A stretch of 40,446 bases of DNA from Erysipelotrichales bacterium (GTDB lineage Bacteria > Bacillota_I > Bacilli_A > Erysipelotrichales > Erysipelotrichaceae): assembly GCA_910576855.1 (NCBI GenBank), contig CAJTJP010000028.1, forward strand, positions 1 through 40,446, in the 5' to 3' direction. Position 1 is the stretch's first letter. Each line of letters opens with the position of its first letter. This document shows positions 15,029 to 23,373 of the stretch, piece by piece. The position numbers and the translations under genes were made by a program. Below the pieces are notes generated by a model. It was not told the DNA's origin, did no database searches, and saw only the letters and a program-made list of their open reading frames with translations.

Positions 15029-16972
15029 ATGCCCAAAATAATGAGCATTGATATTGAAACATACAGTTCAGTAGATCTTAATAGCTGCGGTGTTTATAAG
15101 TATGTAGAGAGTGAGGATTTCGATATCCTCCTCTTTGCATATGCGTATGATGATATGCCTGTAGAAGTTATTGAACTGGCATGTGGAGATGAATTGCCAA
15201 GGCAAGTGATAAACGATTTAGTAAATAAAAACATTATTAAAAAGGCCTATAATGCGCAATTTGAACGGATCTGTCTATCTAAATATCTAAATGAAAAGTT
15301 AGATCCCGCACAATGGCATTGTACTATGGCGCATGCTGCGATGTGCGGATTACCCGGATCATTAAGCAAAGTTGCTGAAGTGTTGAAGCTGAAGGAACAG
15401 AAAATGAAAGCAGGAAAGGAATTAATAAAATTCTTTTCGTGTCCATGTAAACCCACTAAAAGTAATGGCGGCAGAACAAGGAATTATCCGTACCATGACA
15501 TGGATAGATGGCGATTATTTGTAGAATACAATCGCCAAGATGTAGTAACGGAAATGGAAATTGCAAATTATTGTGAACAATACCCTATTTGTGATTTTGA
15601 AAAGCAAATATATGCGGTAGATCAAGTGATAAATGATTATGGCATCAAATTAGATATGTCAATGGTAAAAAATATTTTATTGTTTAATAGCGCATATATC
15701 GAGAGACTGATAAATCGAGCGATAGCACTTACAGGATTAGATAATCCTAATAGCCTAACGCAATTAAAACAATGGATAAAAGAAAAAGGCTATTCGATTT
15801 CTTCACTGACAAAAGATGATGTTAAAGAGCTTTTACTAAATGCGAAAGATCGTGACGTTATAGAGGTACTACAGATAAGACAGGAATTGGGAAAAACATC
15901 TGTTTCAAAGTATGAAGCTATGGACAGGGCAGTCTGCGATGATGAAAGAGTTAGAGGCGTTTTACAATATTATGGGGCGAATCGTACCGGAAGATGGGCA
16001 GGACGTCTAATACAGGTCCAAAACCTAAGAAGGAATGATCTAAGAGAATTGGATGAAGTCCGGCAAATAGTGAAAGAGAATGATTTTGACACACTTGAAT
16101 GCCTATATGACAGTGTGTCAGATGTGTTCTCACAATTAATAAGAACTGCTTTTGTGCCTAAGGAAAACAGCAGTTTTATAATAAGTGATTATTCTGCGAT
16201 TGAGGCAAGAGTCATTGCGTGGCTTGCCAAAGAAACTTGGCGAGAAGAAGTATTTAAAACGCACGGGAAAATATACGAAGCTTCGGCCGCTCAAATGTTT
16301 CATGTTCCGATAGAGCAGGTAACTAAAGGATCAGAGTTAAGGAAAAAGGGAAAGATTGCAGAGCTTGCACTCGGCTACCAAGGTGCTAAAGGTGCTTTAT
16401 CGAAAATGGGCGGCGAGAAAATGGGGCTATCCGATAAAGACATGGATGAAATTGTTTATGCTTGGCGGAAAGCAAACAGCAATATCGTTAAGCTGTGGAA
16501 AGATATTGAAAATTGTTGTAAGGAAGCGATTGAGTACCAATGCCATGTCAATTTAGGTCGTTATGGCCTTAGCTTTAACGGACATAAGGGCAACTTATTG
16601 ATACAGCTGCCTTCAAGTCGTGTCTTGACTTATCAGCAAGCACGATTAAAAGATGGAAAGATATCCTTTATGGGTATGAATCAGGTAAGCCGGAAATGGG
16701 AAGCCGTAGATACTTATGGTGGAAAGCTTGTAGAAAACATCGTACAGGCGATTGCGCGAGATTGCTTAGCATTAACTATGCTACGACTACAGGAAGCTAA
16801 TTACCATATTGTTATGCATATTCATGATGAAGTGGTGGTAGAGGTTCCTGAAGCAGAAGCAGAGCAGCATTTAGCCAAAATCAAAACTATTATGGATTCT
16901 CCGATATCTTGGGCACCTAATTTAAAATTAAATGCTGAAGCATTTATATCTGATTATTATAAGAAAGATTAG
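15029..16972 (+). CDS. Phage family A DNA polymerase
   Basis: 647 residues with an N-terminal 3'-5' exonuclease-like domain (MSIDIETYSSVDL) and a C-terminal Pol I-type domain: motif A SDYSAIEARVIAWL near residue 386, motif B RKKGKIAELALGYQGAKGAL near 437, motif C HIHDEVVVEV near 598. It replicates phage DNA with the primase-helicase downstream. ATG at 15029 has AGGGTGA 5 bp before it; a GTG at 15020 lies inside that site. No 5' nuclease domain is present, as is usual for phage versions. Confidence 0.95.
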   Translation: MPKIMSIDIETYSSVDLNSCGVYKYVESEDFDILLFAYAYDDMPVEVIELACGDELPRQVINDLVNKNIIKKAYNAQFERICLSKYLNEKLDPAQWHCTMAHAAMCGLPGSLSKVAEVLKLKEQKMKAGKELIKFFSCPCKPTKSNGGRTRNYPYHDMDRWRLFVEYNRQDVVTEMEIANYCEQYPICDFEKQIYAVDQVINDYGIKLDMSMVKNILLFNSAYIERLINRAIALTGLDNPNSLTQLKQWIKEKGYSISSLTKDDVKELLLNAKDRDVIEVLQIRQELGKTSVSKYEAMDRAVCDDERVRGVLQYYGANRTGRWAGRLIQVQNLRRNDLRELDEVRQIVKENDFDTLECLYDSVSDVFSQLIRTAFVPKENSSFIISDYSAIEARVIAWLAKETWREEVFKTHGKIYEASAAQMFHVPIEQVTKGSELRKKGKIAELALGYQGAKGALSKMGGEKMGLSDKDMDEIVYAWRKANSNIVKLWKDIENCCKEAIEYQCHVNLGRYGLSFNGHKGNLLIQLPSSRVLTYQQARLKDGKISFMGMNQVSRKWEAVDTYGGKLVENIVQAIARDCLALTMLRLQEANYHIVMHIHDEVVVEVPEAEAEQHLAKIKTIMDSPISWAPNLKLNAEAFISDYYKKD

Positions 16973-16983
16973 GAGGATGCGGC

Positions 16984-19386
16984 ATGAATAATCTAAAAAT
17001 AAGCATCGGTAAATCTCGCTTTGATAAACATTGGAAAAATACCGAGATCTCATGGGTGGAGTTAAAAAAGAAGTTGAAGGAGCCCTATAAAACAAATGAG
17101 ACCGTTGCGGAATACAGCCATTTTTCTAAACAGGATAAAGACAGAGTAAAGGACGTCGGTGGTTTTGTCGGCGGGCATTTGAAAAACGGAAGCAGAAAAG
17201 CGGAAAACGTGTTAACGCGCAGTATGTTGACCTTAGATATAGATTATGCCACAACAACATTTTGGGATGATTTGATTGAGCTGTATGATTTTACCTGTTT
17301 GATTTATTCAACGCATAGCAGTACTGAAAATAAGCCAAGACTACGTCTTATCGTGCCCCTATCGAGAGAGGTATCGCCCGATGAATACGAGGCAGTTTCG
17401 CGCAAAGTAGCAGATATGTTAAATATTGAATTATTTGATATTACAACGTACCAAGCATCAAGACTAATGTATTGGCCGAGCACGCCGGCTGACGGAAAAT
17501 ATATTTATGAGGTACAAGACGGAGAAGTTTTAAATCCTGATGAAGTGCTCAACAGTTATCCCGATTGGACAGACACAAGCTATTGGCCACAATCAAGTAA
17601 AGAAACAGAGCATATTCATAAGAACAATAAGCGATTAGGTAATCCTCAAGAAAAGCCGGGCATTATAGGAGCATTCTGTCGTGCTTATTCTGTCAGTGCA
17701 GCTATTGATGCGTTCTTAGCTGATGTATATGAGTCTACGCATAAAAGAGATCGTTATACATATATAAACGGTACAACAGCTTCAGGGCTCGTTCTATATG
17801 ATGATTTATTAGCGTATTCTAATCATTCGACCGATCCTGCTAATGACGGTAGTAGCCATAACGCTTTTGACTTAATAAGGATACATAAGTTTAGGGATTT
17901 GGATGATAGCGCAAAAGCAGATACTCCGATCAATAAGTTACCTTCTTATTTGGCAATGGTTGATTTTGCACGTAAGGATGAAAAAACATCACAACTGATA
18001 GGTAAAGAGCGTTTTCAAGAGGCGCAAGATGACTTCTCTGAAATCGATCTGCAGTCTACTGACAAAGTTTATGCTATGTTAGAAAAGAATAAAAACGGTG
18101 TCATTTCCTCTATTGGAAATGTAGTAACCATACTTGAGAATGACCCAAATTTAAAGGGTATATTCGCTTATAATGAATTTGAGTATCGTGACATTGTTTT
18201 AAGTGATTTACCATGGCGCAAAATTGGAATCACAAGGTCTGATGAGGCTTTACGAGATCGTGATGATGCCAACTTAAGATTGTATATGGAAAAAATATAT
18301 GGACTTACCGGAGAGAAAAAAATTAAAGATGGTTTAGGTACCGTAATTGAGAAAAACAGAATACATCCGGTTAGGGATTATCTTGACGGGTGTGTTTGGG
18401 ACGGAATAGCTAGAGTAGATTCTATATTAATTGACTATTTAGGTGCTGCCGATACGCCATACACAAGAGCCGTAACAAGAAAGACATTATGCGGTGCAGT
18501 GGCACGTATTTATCGGCCGGGAGTTAAGTTTGATACCATGTTGACATTATGTGGGCCTCAAGGTATTGGTAAAAGCACAATATTTAATAAGTTAGGAGGT
18601 CAATGGTATAGCGACTCCTTGACGGCTGTATCAGGTAAGGAAAGCTATGAACAGCTGCAAGGATGTTGGATCATGGAAATCGGAGAATTATCAGCAATGA
18701 AGAAAGCTGAAACCGAAGCCATTAAGAATTATCTTTCAAAGTGTGAGGATCGTTATCGACAGGCTTATGCGAGTAGATCGGAAGCATTTCCAAGACAAAC
18801 GATATTTATCGGAACAACAAATCAGAAGCAGTTCCTTAAAGACGAAACAGGAAATCGTAGATTTTGGGTTGTTGATGTGAGTGGTGAGTGTACAAGGGAT
18901 TTATTTAAAGAACTTAATCCAATAATAGTTAAGCAGATATGGGCAGAGGCAAAAGTACTGTATAACGAAGGTGAAAAGCTTTATTTAAGTAAGGAAGAAG
19001 AAATGTTAGCACGCGAAGCACAAGAACAACATGCTGAAGAAGATTCGAGGCTAGGACTGATTAAAAGATATCTTGATATGTATTTACCGCCTGACTGGAA
19101 TAAGATGAGTCTTTATGAGCGTCAGCAATATGTAGATAGTTATAACGATGATGAGGCACATCCGGGTTATCATAAGCGTAATAAGGTATGTGCCGCAGAG
19201 ATATGGTGTGAGTTATTCAACAAAAACAAAGCTGATATCGAACGATATAAAACAAAAGAAATCAATGCAATGGTTGCCAGTATAATTGGTTGGGAATATA
19301 AGGGAAATATTAAATTCTCACCTTTATACAATGTACAAAGAGGGTTTCAAAGAATAGAAATTGATGATCCTACTCTACCTTTCTAA
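16984..19386 (+). CDS. Primase-helicase with VirE (SF3-like) helicase domain
   Basis: 800 residues. The N-terminal part shows archaeo-eukaryotic-primase-like signatures: acidic pair LTLDIDYA, then THSSTENKPRLRLIVPL and ASRLMYWPS, fitting a phage primase domain. The C-terminal part is a virulence-associated E family ATPase: Walker A CGPQGIGKST near residue 523, Walker B WIMEIGELSAMKK, sensor FIGTTNQKQFLKDETGNRRFW. It should unwind and prime DNA at the phage origin. AGGAGG precedes the ATG. The candidate origin begins immediately after its stop codon. Confidence 0.92.
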   Translation: MNNLKISIGKSRFDKHWKNTEISWVELKKKLKEPYKTNETVAEYSHFSKQDKDRVKDVGGFVGGHLKNGSRKAENVLTRSMLTLDIDYATTTFWDDLIELYDFTCLIYSTHSSTENKPRLRLIVPLSREVSPDEYEAVSRKVADMLNIELFDITTYQASRLMYWPSTPADGKYIYEVQDGEVLNPDEVLNSYPDWTDTSYWPQSSKETEHIHKNNKRLGNPQEKPGIIGAFCRAYSVSAAIDAFLADVYESTHKRDRYTYINGTTASGLVLYDDLLAYSNHSTDPANDGSSHNAFDLIRIHKFRDLDDSAKADTPINKLPSYLAMVDFARKDEKTSQLIGKERFQEAQDDFSEIDLQSTDKVYAMLEKNKNGVISSIGNVVTILENDPNLKGIFAYNEFEYRDIVLSDLPWRKIGITRSDEALRDRDDANLRLYMEKIYGLTGEKKIKDGLGTVIEKNRIHPVRDYLDGCVWDGIARVDSILIDYLGAADTPYTRAVTRKTLCGAVARIYRPGVKFDTMLTLCGPQGIGKSTIFNKLGGQWYSDSLTAVSGKESYEQLQGCWIMEIGELSAMKKAETEAIKNYLSKCEDRYRQAYASRSEAFPRQTIFIGTTNQKQFLKDETGNRRFWVVDVSGECTRDLFKELNPIIVKQIWAEAKVLYNEGEKLYLSKEEEMLAREAQEQHAEEDSRLGLIKRYLDMYLPPDWNKMSLYERQQYVDSYNDDEAHPGYHKRNKVCAAEIWCELFNKNKADIERYKTKEINAMVASIIGWEYKGNIKFSPLYNVQRGFQRIEIDDPTLPF

Positions 19387-19520
19387 AAGGTAGCATTGAT
19401 CGGTAGCAAGGTAGCAAAGGTAGCATTGAAAAAGTAGCAAAGTAGCATAAGGTAGCGAAGTTTGCTACCTTAAATAAAGCGGTAATTAAAGGCTTAAATG
19501 TAATAAGTAGCAAAGTAGCA
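19387..19520 (+). repeat. GTAGCA iterons, candidate replication origin
   Basis: Eight exact GTAGCA copies at 19390, 19403, 19411, 19420, 19434, 19442, 19507 and 19515, one variant GTAGCG (19452), and one inverted copy TGCTAC (19463-19468). The first part is a tandem of two 30/31-bp units (from 19387 and 19417), each with three copies, followed by a partial third. The stretch is non-coding and directly follows the helicase gene, as iteron origins do. An AT-rich segment lies between the two groups. Confidence 0.75.
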
Positions 19521-19551
19521 TGAAAATTCTTATAAATATAAAAAGTGTTAA

Positions 19552-19612
19552 TTAGGGCGTAATGCGTAACGCCTGTACGCCCTAACACGCGTATATACAT
19601 ATATACGCGTGT
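19552..19612. repeat. Two adjacent large palindromes next to the iterons
   Basis: First, TTAGGGCGTA / TACGCCCTAA (19552-19561 / 19576-19585) with a 14-base loop containing its own GCGT-A-ACGC. Second, a 28-bp palindrome (19585-19612) with perfect 13-bp arms ACACGCGTATATA / TATATACGCGTGT around CA. They share one base. Neither is followed by a T run, so cruciform or protein-binding roles at the origin are more likely than termination. Confidence 0.75.
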
Positions 19613-19652
19613 ACAATGTAACTTTGTAACCTTTAAAAAAAGGAGCCTCAAA

Positions 19653-19940
19653 ATGATTGAGAAAGACATTGAAAAATATCTGATAAGCCAAATAAAAAAG
19701 ACGGGCGGACTAACTTGGAAGTTAACGAGTCCGAGCACATCAGGTGTGCCTGACCGATTGGTCATTAGGCAGGGGAAATGTTGGTTTGTTGAATTGAAAA
19801 GGCCAAAGGGCAGTCTGCGAAAGCTACAAAAATACAGAAGGTCAGAATTACAGAAACAAGGATTTGATGTGATTTGCCTCGATACGAAAAACAAGGTAGA
19901 TCAATTCATAGAGTACATGGAAAGAGGTGAGGGCTTATGA
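19653..19940 (+). CDS. VRR-NUC domain nuclease
   Basis: 95-residue stand-alone VRR-NUC (PD-(D/E)XK) protein. Catalytic residues are visible: E in MIEKDIEKYL, D in SGVPDRLVI and E-x-K in WFVELKRPKG, plus the family end QGFDVICLDTKNKVDQFI. VRR-NUC proteins cut branched DNA, and in phages they are found beside the SNF2-type helicase. AAAGGAG lies 7 bp before ATG. Its TGA overlaps the ATG of the helicase gene (ATGA). Confidence 0.93.
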   Translation: MIEKDIEKYLISQIKKTGGLTWKLTSPSTSGVPDRLVIRQGKCWFVELKRPKGSLRKLQKYRRSELQKQGFDVICLDTKNKVDQFIEYMERGEGL

Positions 19941-21297
19941 AGTATGTACCACATGAGTATCAATTATACGCCGAGAACCATATCATCGAACATCCAAAGT
20001 GCGGATTGTTCCTTGATATGGGTCTTTAGGTAAGACAAGCATAACCTTAAGCGCAATCAATAAGCTGATGTATGATTACTTTACTGTAGAAAAAGTGCTG
20101 ATAATAGCACCGATACGAGTAGCAGATTTTACATGGGATGCGGAAATACATAAGTGGGACCACCTGCAGCATTTGACTATATCTAAAATATTAGGAAATG
20201 TCGAACAACGAAAACAAGCGATAAATGCAGAGGCGGATCTATACACAATTAACCGAGAGAATGTTCAATGGTTGGTAAGCTATTTGGGTAATGATTGGAA
20301 ATTTGATATGGTAGTCGTAGATGAGTTATCAAGTTTTAAAAATGCTAAAGCCAAAAGGTTTAAAGCCTTGAAACAGGCTATGGTGAAAGTTTCAAGGTTT
20401 GTCGGCTTAACAGGAACGCCAGCACCCCGTAACTATGCTGATTTATGGCCGGAATTATACCTTATGGATCGTGGAGAACGGCTGGGTAGAACCTTAACTG
20501 AATTTCACACAAGATATTTCAAGCCGGGAAAAAGCAACGGACATGTCGTGTACGAATGGAATTTAATACAGGGATCTGAAAGAAAAATATACGATGCTAT
20601 CGGGGATATATGTATGAGTTTGAAAGCCAAGGACTGGTTATCGTTACCGAAACGCACAAATTTTACGGTAGATATCGAGTTGCCAAATGGTCTTTTTAGA
20701 GAATATAAACAGTTTGAGCGTGAGAAAATTCTTGAGCTTGAAGATAATCATATGCTGGTAGGATCAAATGCGGGAGTGGTTATGGGGAAACTATTACAGT
20801 TTGCTTCAGGAATGGTCTATGATGATAATCATGATCCAATAGCTGTACATGATTATAAATTAGAAGCGCTGTCTGATTTAGTAATTGCAGCTAACGGGAA
20901 GCCTTTATTAGTTTTTTACTATTTTAAATTTGATTTTGAACGCATAAAGAATACCTTTAAGGATTTAGATGTTAGACAGATTGAGAGCCAAAAGGATGTA
21001 GAAGACTGGAATAGGGGAAATATTGATATATTGCTTGTACATCCGGCAAGCGTAGGCCACGGGTTGAATTTACAAGAGGGAGGGAACACGATTGTTTGGT
21101 ACACGTTACCTAATTGGAATCTTGAGCTTTATCAACAAGCAAATGCGAGACTACATAGGCAAGGGCAAAAGAAGCCGGTATTTGTGTATCACTTGTTATC
21201 CAGCGGAACAGTCGATGAGGATGTGATGCGTTCATTGGAACAAAAGGATGTCTCACAGCAAGCATTAATGAATGCCTTAAAAGCGAAAATAAGCTAA
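19937..21297 (+). pseudogene. SNF2/DEAD-type phage helicase, frameshifted in Walker A
   Basis: The reading frame starts with MKYVPHEYQLYAENHIIEHP and reaches GLFLDMGL, then meets TAG at 20027. The next frame continues at once with GKTSITLSAINKLM and runs to 21297. Family members read DMGLGKTS, so the sequence behaves as if 2 bp (TA) were inserted in the Walker A codons. The downstream part (409 residues from an ATG at 20068) keeps the DExx box VVVDELSSFKN, TGTPAPRN, and helicase motifs HPASVGHGLNLQEGG and QANARLHRQGQ, so it is otherwise intact. Either a real mutation, a sequencing error, or unusual recoding. Confidence 0.85.
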
Positions 21298-21331
21298 GAG
21301 AATGCGAAACGACGAATAGGAGGATATACGG

Positions 21332-21592
21332 ATGGAAAAAAGCGAATTGGAATACCGCTTGGAACAGTTAAAAGTATTGAAGGAACAAGGTTATAAATAC
21401 ATTGCAAGGGCAGAACATGGGGAATTACGAGCATATAGACAAATACCTATAAGACAAATAAATTTTTGGTATGCAACGAGTGAGAGGCCCCATCCGATAG
21501 ATCTGCGCAGCTTTGACGAGGTTGATCGGCTCAATAAACCGCTGAATATATTATCTGAAATCAAATGTATAAAGAAAGCGCTGAAAGGATAG
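21332..21592 (+). CDS. Phage protein of unknown function
   Basis: 86 residues: helical start KSELEYRLEQLKVLKEQGYKYIARAEHGELRAY, then a short strand region and a helical end. No motif recognised. AGGAGG lies 9 bp before ATG. Placed between the helicase and the late activator. Confidence 0.65.
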   Translation: MEKSELEYRLEQLKVLKEQGYKYIARAEHGELRAYRQIPIRQINFWYATSERPHPIDLRSFDEVDRLNKPLNILSEIKCIKKALKG

Positions 21593-21603
21593 GAGGCAGT
21601 AGC

Positions 21604-22023
21604 ATGTTAGATACATCAGAAATGGTTAATCAGTTTATCAGAGATCTAAGATCGTGCGATTATTATTGCCGAGTAATCATGGAATATAATTTAAAGCTTG
21701 AGGATATAAATTATCGCTTGCAAGGTGTCAGCAGTCCGAGTGTTAAAGATATTATATGTGAGAATGCTAAAAATCCATATAGCAATGCAGAGAAATTAGC
21801 TTTAATGGAAGAAGAATTAAAACTGGTGCGAGAGCGGCAGACATACATAGCTCGTATTAAGCAATGCGAAAAAATTGAGGCTATAGAGAGTGCAGAGGAC
21901 AGAAACCTTGTTATTGATCTGTATGTGATTAAAATGCGATATGCTGATATTGAGAAGAAATATAATTATTCACGTTCAGCGATATTTAAAAGGTCGCAAA
22001 AGATTTTAAAGGGTTTATTTTAA
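21604..22023 (+). CDS. Sigma-like late transcription activator
   Basis: 139 residues with a C-terminal sigma-70 region 4-like HTH: LVIDLYVIKMRYADIEKKYNYSRSAIFKRSQKILKGLF. This matches the ArpU/DUF1492/RinA-type regulators that sit just before the packaging genes in Gram-positive phages and activate late transcription. The N-terminal half is helical. AGGAGG (21591-21596) supports the ATG at 21604 rather than an in-frame ATG at 21565 inside the previous gene. Confidence 0.82.
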   Translation: MLDTSEMVNQFIRDLRSCDYYCRVIMEYNLKLEDINYRLQGVSSPSVKDIICENAKNPYSNAEKLALMEEELKLVRERQTYIARIKQCEKIEAIESAEDRNLVIDLYVIKMRYADIEKKYNYSRSAIFKRSQKILKGLF

Positions 22024-22055
22024 GTGGAAACATTTTTCCTTAAAAAATGTGTTAT

Positions 22056-22311
22056 TATGATAGTGTGGATTTCAAGGGAAAGATGTAATCCTTACGAAAT
22101 CCAATTGTTTTCACTTCTATCATAGCCGGAGCAATCCGGCATACATGTCGGTAGTAGAATCTCCCCCTCATAGCGGTGCAACTCCGCTGGCCGACTTAAA
22201 GAAGTATCTGACAGGCGAATGCTTGAAAGATATATAGAGGCTATACGCCTATGAGATAAGCACGCAGAACTGCCCACGATAAGGGATACAGGAGAAAACG
22301 TGCTTTTTTTT
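22056..22311 (+). ncRNA. Candidate structured RNA of unknown class
   Basis: A 380-bp gap without a convincing gene is full of exact helices: P1 TATGATAG/CTATCATA (22056-22063/22117-22124); P2 TGGATTTC/GAAATCCA (22066-22073/22096-22103) with AAGG/CCTT inside; P3 GCCGG/CCGGC (22125-22129/22136-22140); P4 GTCGG/CCGAC (22147-22151/22191-22195) enclosing P5 AGCGG/CCGCT (22172-22176/22184-22188); P6 TGCTT/AAGCA (22220-22224/22258-22262) with GCG/CGC. It ends in AAGCACG/CGTGCTT (22258-22264/22299-22305) and a T run. AAGCA is shared by P6 and the terminator stem, so the two exclude each other. A separate hairpin (22030-22050) precedes it. No known riboswitch, tRNA, tmRNA or pRNA was recognised. Confidence 0.65.
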
Positions 22312-22403
22312 GATGATGAAAGGAAAGATCCGGTATGAGAAAAATGCTCTTTTATTACTGTCGCATATGTAGTAAAATACATGTGAAAAGGACGGCAAAG
22401 AAA

Positions 22404-22796
22404 ATGGGAGTATACAGCACAGTAAAAGAAACAATAAAAGATGCAGTTTCAATAGCACAACAGTCAGATAATATTCAATTATACAAAAGTATATTAGATG
22501 CTTATAATGCTGCTATTGAATTGATGAGTGAAAACGCAGATTTAAAAGAGCGAATAAAAGAGTTGGAAAAACAAAATGTTACCGATGGAATGCTGGAATT
22601 CAATAATAATGCTTATTGGATAAAAAAAGAAGATGGTATAGTAGACGGTCCATTTTGTTCTAGGTGTTGGGATGCAGATAAAACACTTGTTAGAATGCAC
22701 GTATCCACACCTGATAAGAAAGCTAAATGCGCAAATTGTAAGAGTAAACTTTATCGATGTGAATATAATGGCAAATGGACTATGCCAATGGATTAA
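22404..22796 (+). CDS. Zinc-ribbon phage-associated protein
   Basis: 130 residues from the ATG at 22404 (153 from an in-frame ATG at 22335). N-terminal helical coiled coil (VKETIKDAVSIAQQSDNIQLYKSILDAYNAAIELMSEN) and C-terminal FCSRCW...CANCK zinc ribbon after the element NAYWIKKEDGIVDGPFC. Similar proteins are common in Firmicutes mobile elements; function unknown. I prefer 22404 because related proteins begin near GVYSTVKETI; both starts have only fair ribosome binding sites. A terminator begins at its stop codon. Confidence 0.75.
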   Translation: MGVYSTVKETIKDAVSIAQQSDNIQLYKSILDAYNAAIELMSENADLKERIKELEKQNVTDGMLEFNNNAYWIKKEDGIVDGPFCSRCWDADKTLVRMHVSTPDKKAKCANCKSKLYRCEYNGKWTMPMD

Positions 22797-22822
22797 AAGC
22801 ACCCTCGAGGCGCTTTTCTTTT
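22795..22822 (+). terminator. Terminator after the zinc-ribbon gene
   Basis: AAAAGC ... GCTTTT stem with inner CCTCGAGG self-complement, followed by CTTTTCC. It begins at the stop codon. Confidence 0.75.
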
Positions 22823-22864
22823 CCTCCCTTTTATAGTAGAATAACGATAAAAAGGGGTGAAACA

Positions 22865-23317
22865 ATGTGGTACAGAATTAAAGAGCTTAATTGGAAGCAA
22901 ATTACAGAGAAAACATGGGCAGTATTTTTAATAATAGTTGCGATCATGGGATTTCTTGGTGTGGGACTTAAAGACTTTTTGGAAAAGGATTATCAAGCAA
23001 TAGCAGAAAAGAAAAATGCAGAAGCGTTAGAATTGTATGACGAAGGACAATATGACAAAGCTATTGAGTTATATGATGATGCTATTGAATTGGAGTCCAA
23101 AGGTATATACGAGGTAGAAGTAATATATTTCAATAGAGGAATGGCTTATTACAAAAACAAAAAATATAATCAAGCCATAGGAGATTTTACAAGAGCTATC
23201 GAAATTAACCCAAGCTCTAAGTATTATTACAATAGAGCTAATGCTTATGAAGCAAATGGTGATGGTGCAGCTGCTATGAGCGATAGAATTAAAGCAGCAG
23301 CTATGATAGGCGAATAA
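22865..23317 (+). CDS. Membrane-anchored TPR protein
   Basis: 150 residues. One N-terminal membrane helix (WAVFLIIVAIMGFLGVGL, residues about 19-36), then about three tetratricopeptide repeats: ALELYDEGQYDKAIELYDDAIEL, VIYFNRGMAYYKNKKYNQAI and YYYNRANAYEANGDGAAAMSD. Such proteins mediate protein contacts at the membrane. GGGGTGA precedes ATG. It is not part of any phage assembly pathway I know, stands between two terminators, and may be expressed from the prophage during lysogeny (moron). A possible -10 (TAGAAT, 22837-22842) lies upstream, without a clear -35. Confidence 0.82.
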   Translation: MWYRIKELNWKQITEKTWAVFLIIVAIMGFLGVGLKDFLEKDYQAIAEKKNAEALELYDEGQYDKAIELYDDAIELESKGIYEVEVIYFNRGMAYYKNKKYNQAIGDFTRAIEINPSSKYYYNRANAYEANGDGAAAMSDRIKAAAMIGE

Positions 23318-23327
23318 CTGAAATAAG

Positions 23328-23352
23328 GACACAGCAATGTGTCTTTTCTTTT
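23328..23352 (+). terminator. Terminator after the TPR gene
   Basis: GACACA / TGTGTC stem with loop GCAA, then TTTTCTTTT. Confidence 0.85.
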
Positions 23353-23373
23353 ACGCATGAAGGAGTGATGAAG

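Noticed and set aside
19387-19520. Repeats as a CRISPR array
   Set aside because: The repeat core is only 6 bp with spacing of 8-14 bp, there are no constant-length spacers and no cas genes.
19370-19894. Minus-strand open frame of 174 codons
   Set aside because: It runs through the iterons and palindromes and opposite the VRR-NUC gene; it has no ribosome binding site and its composition (Cys/Phe/Leu-rich) is that of a shadow frame.
20021-20032. Programmed frameshift in the helicase gene
   Set aside because: GGT CTT TAG GTA lacks a slippery heptamer. A +1 shift would meet TAA at once and a -1 shift would add a residue to the Walker A motif; a mutation or sequencing error is simpler.
22030-22061. 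Promoter for the structured RNA
   Set aside because: TATGAT/TATTAT could be a -10 but no -35 is seen at proper distance, and the bases are part of helix P1; not called.
22145-22240. A 30-codon frame (MSVVESPPHSG...) inside the structured RNA
   Set aside because: No ribosome binding site and the codons coincide with the helices; a frame of this length is expected by chance.
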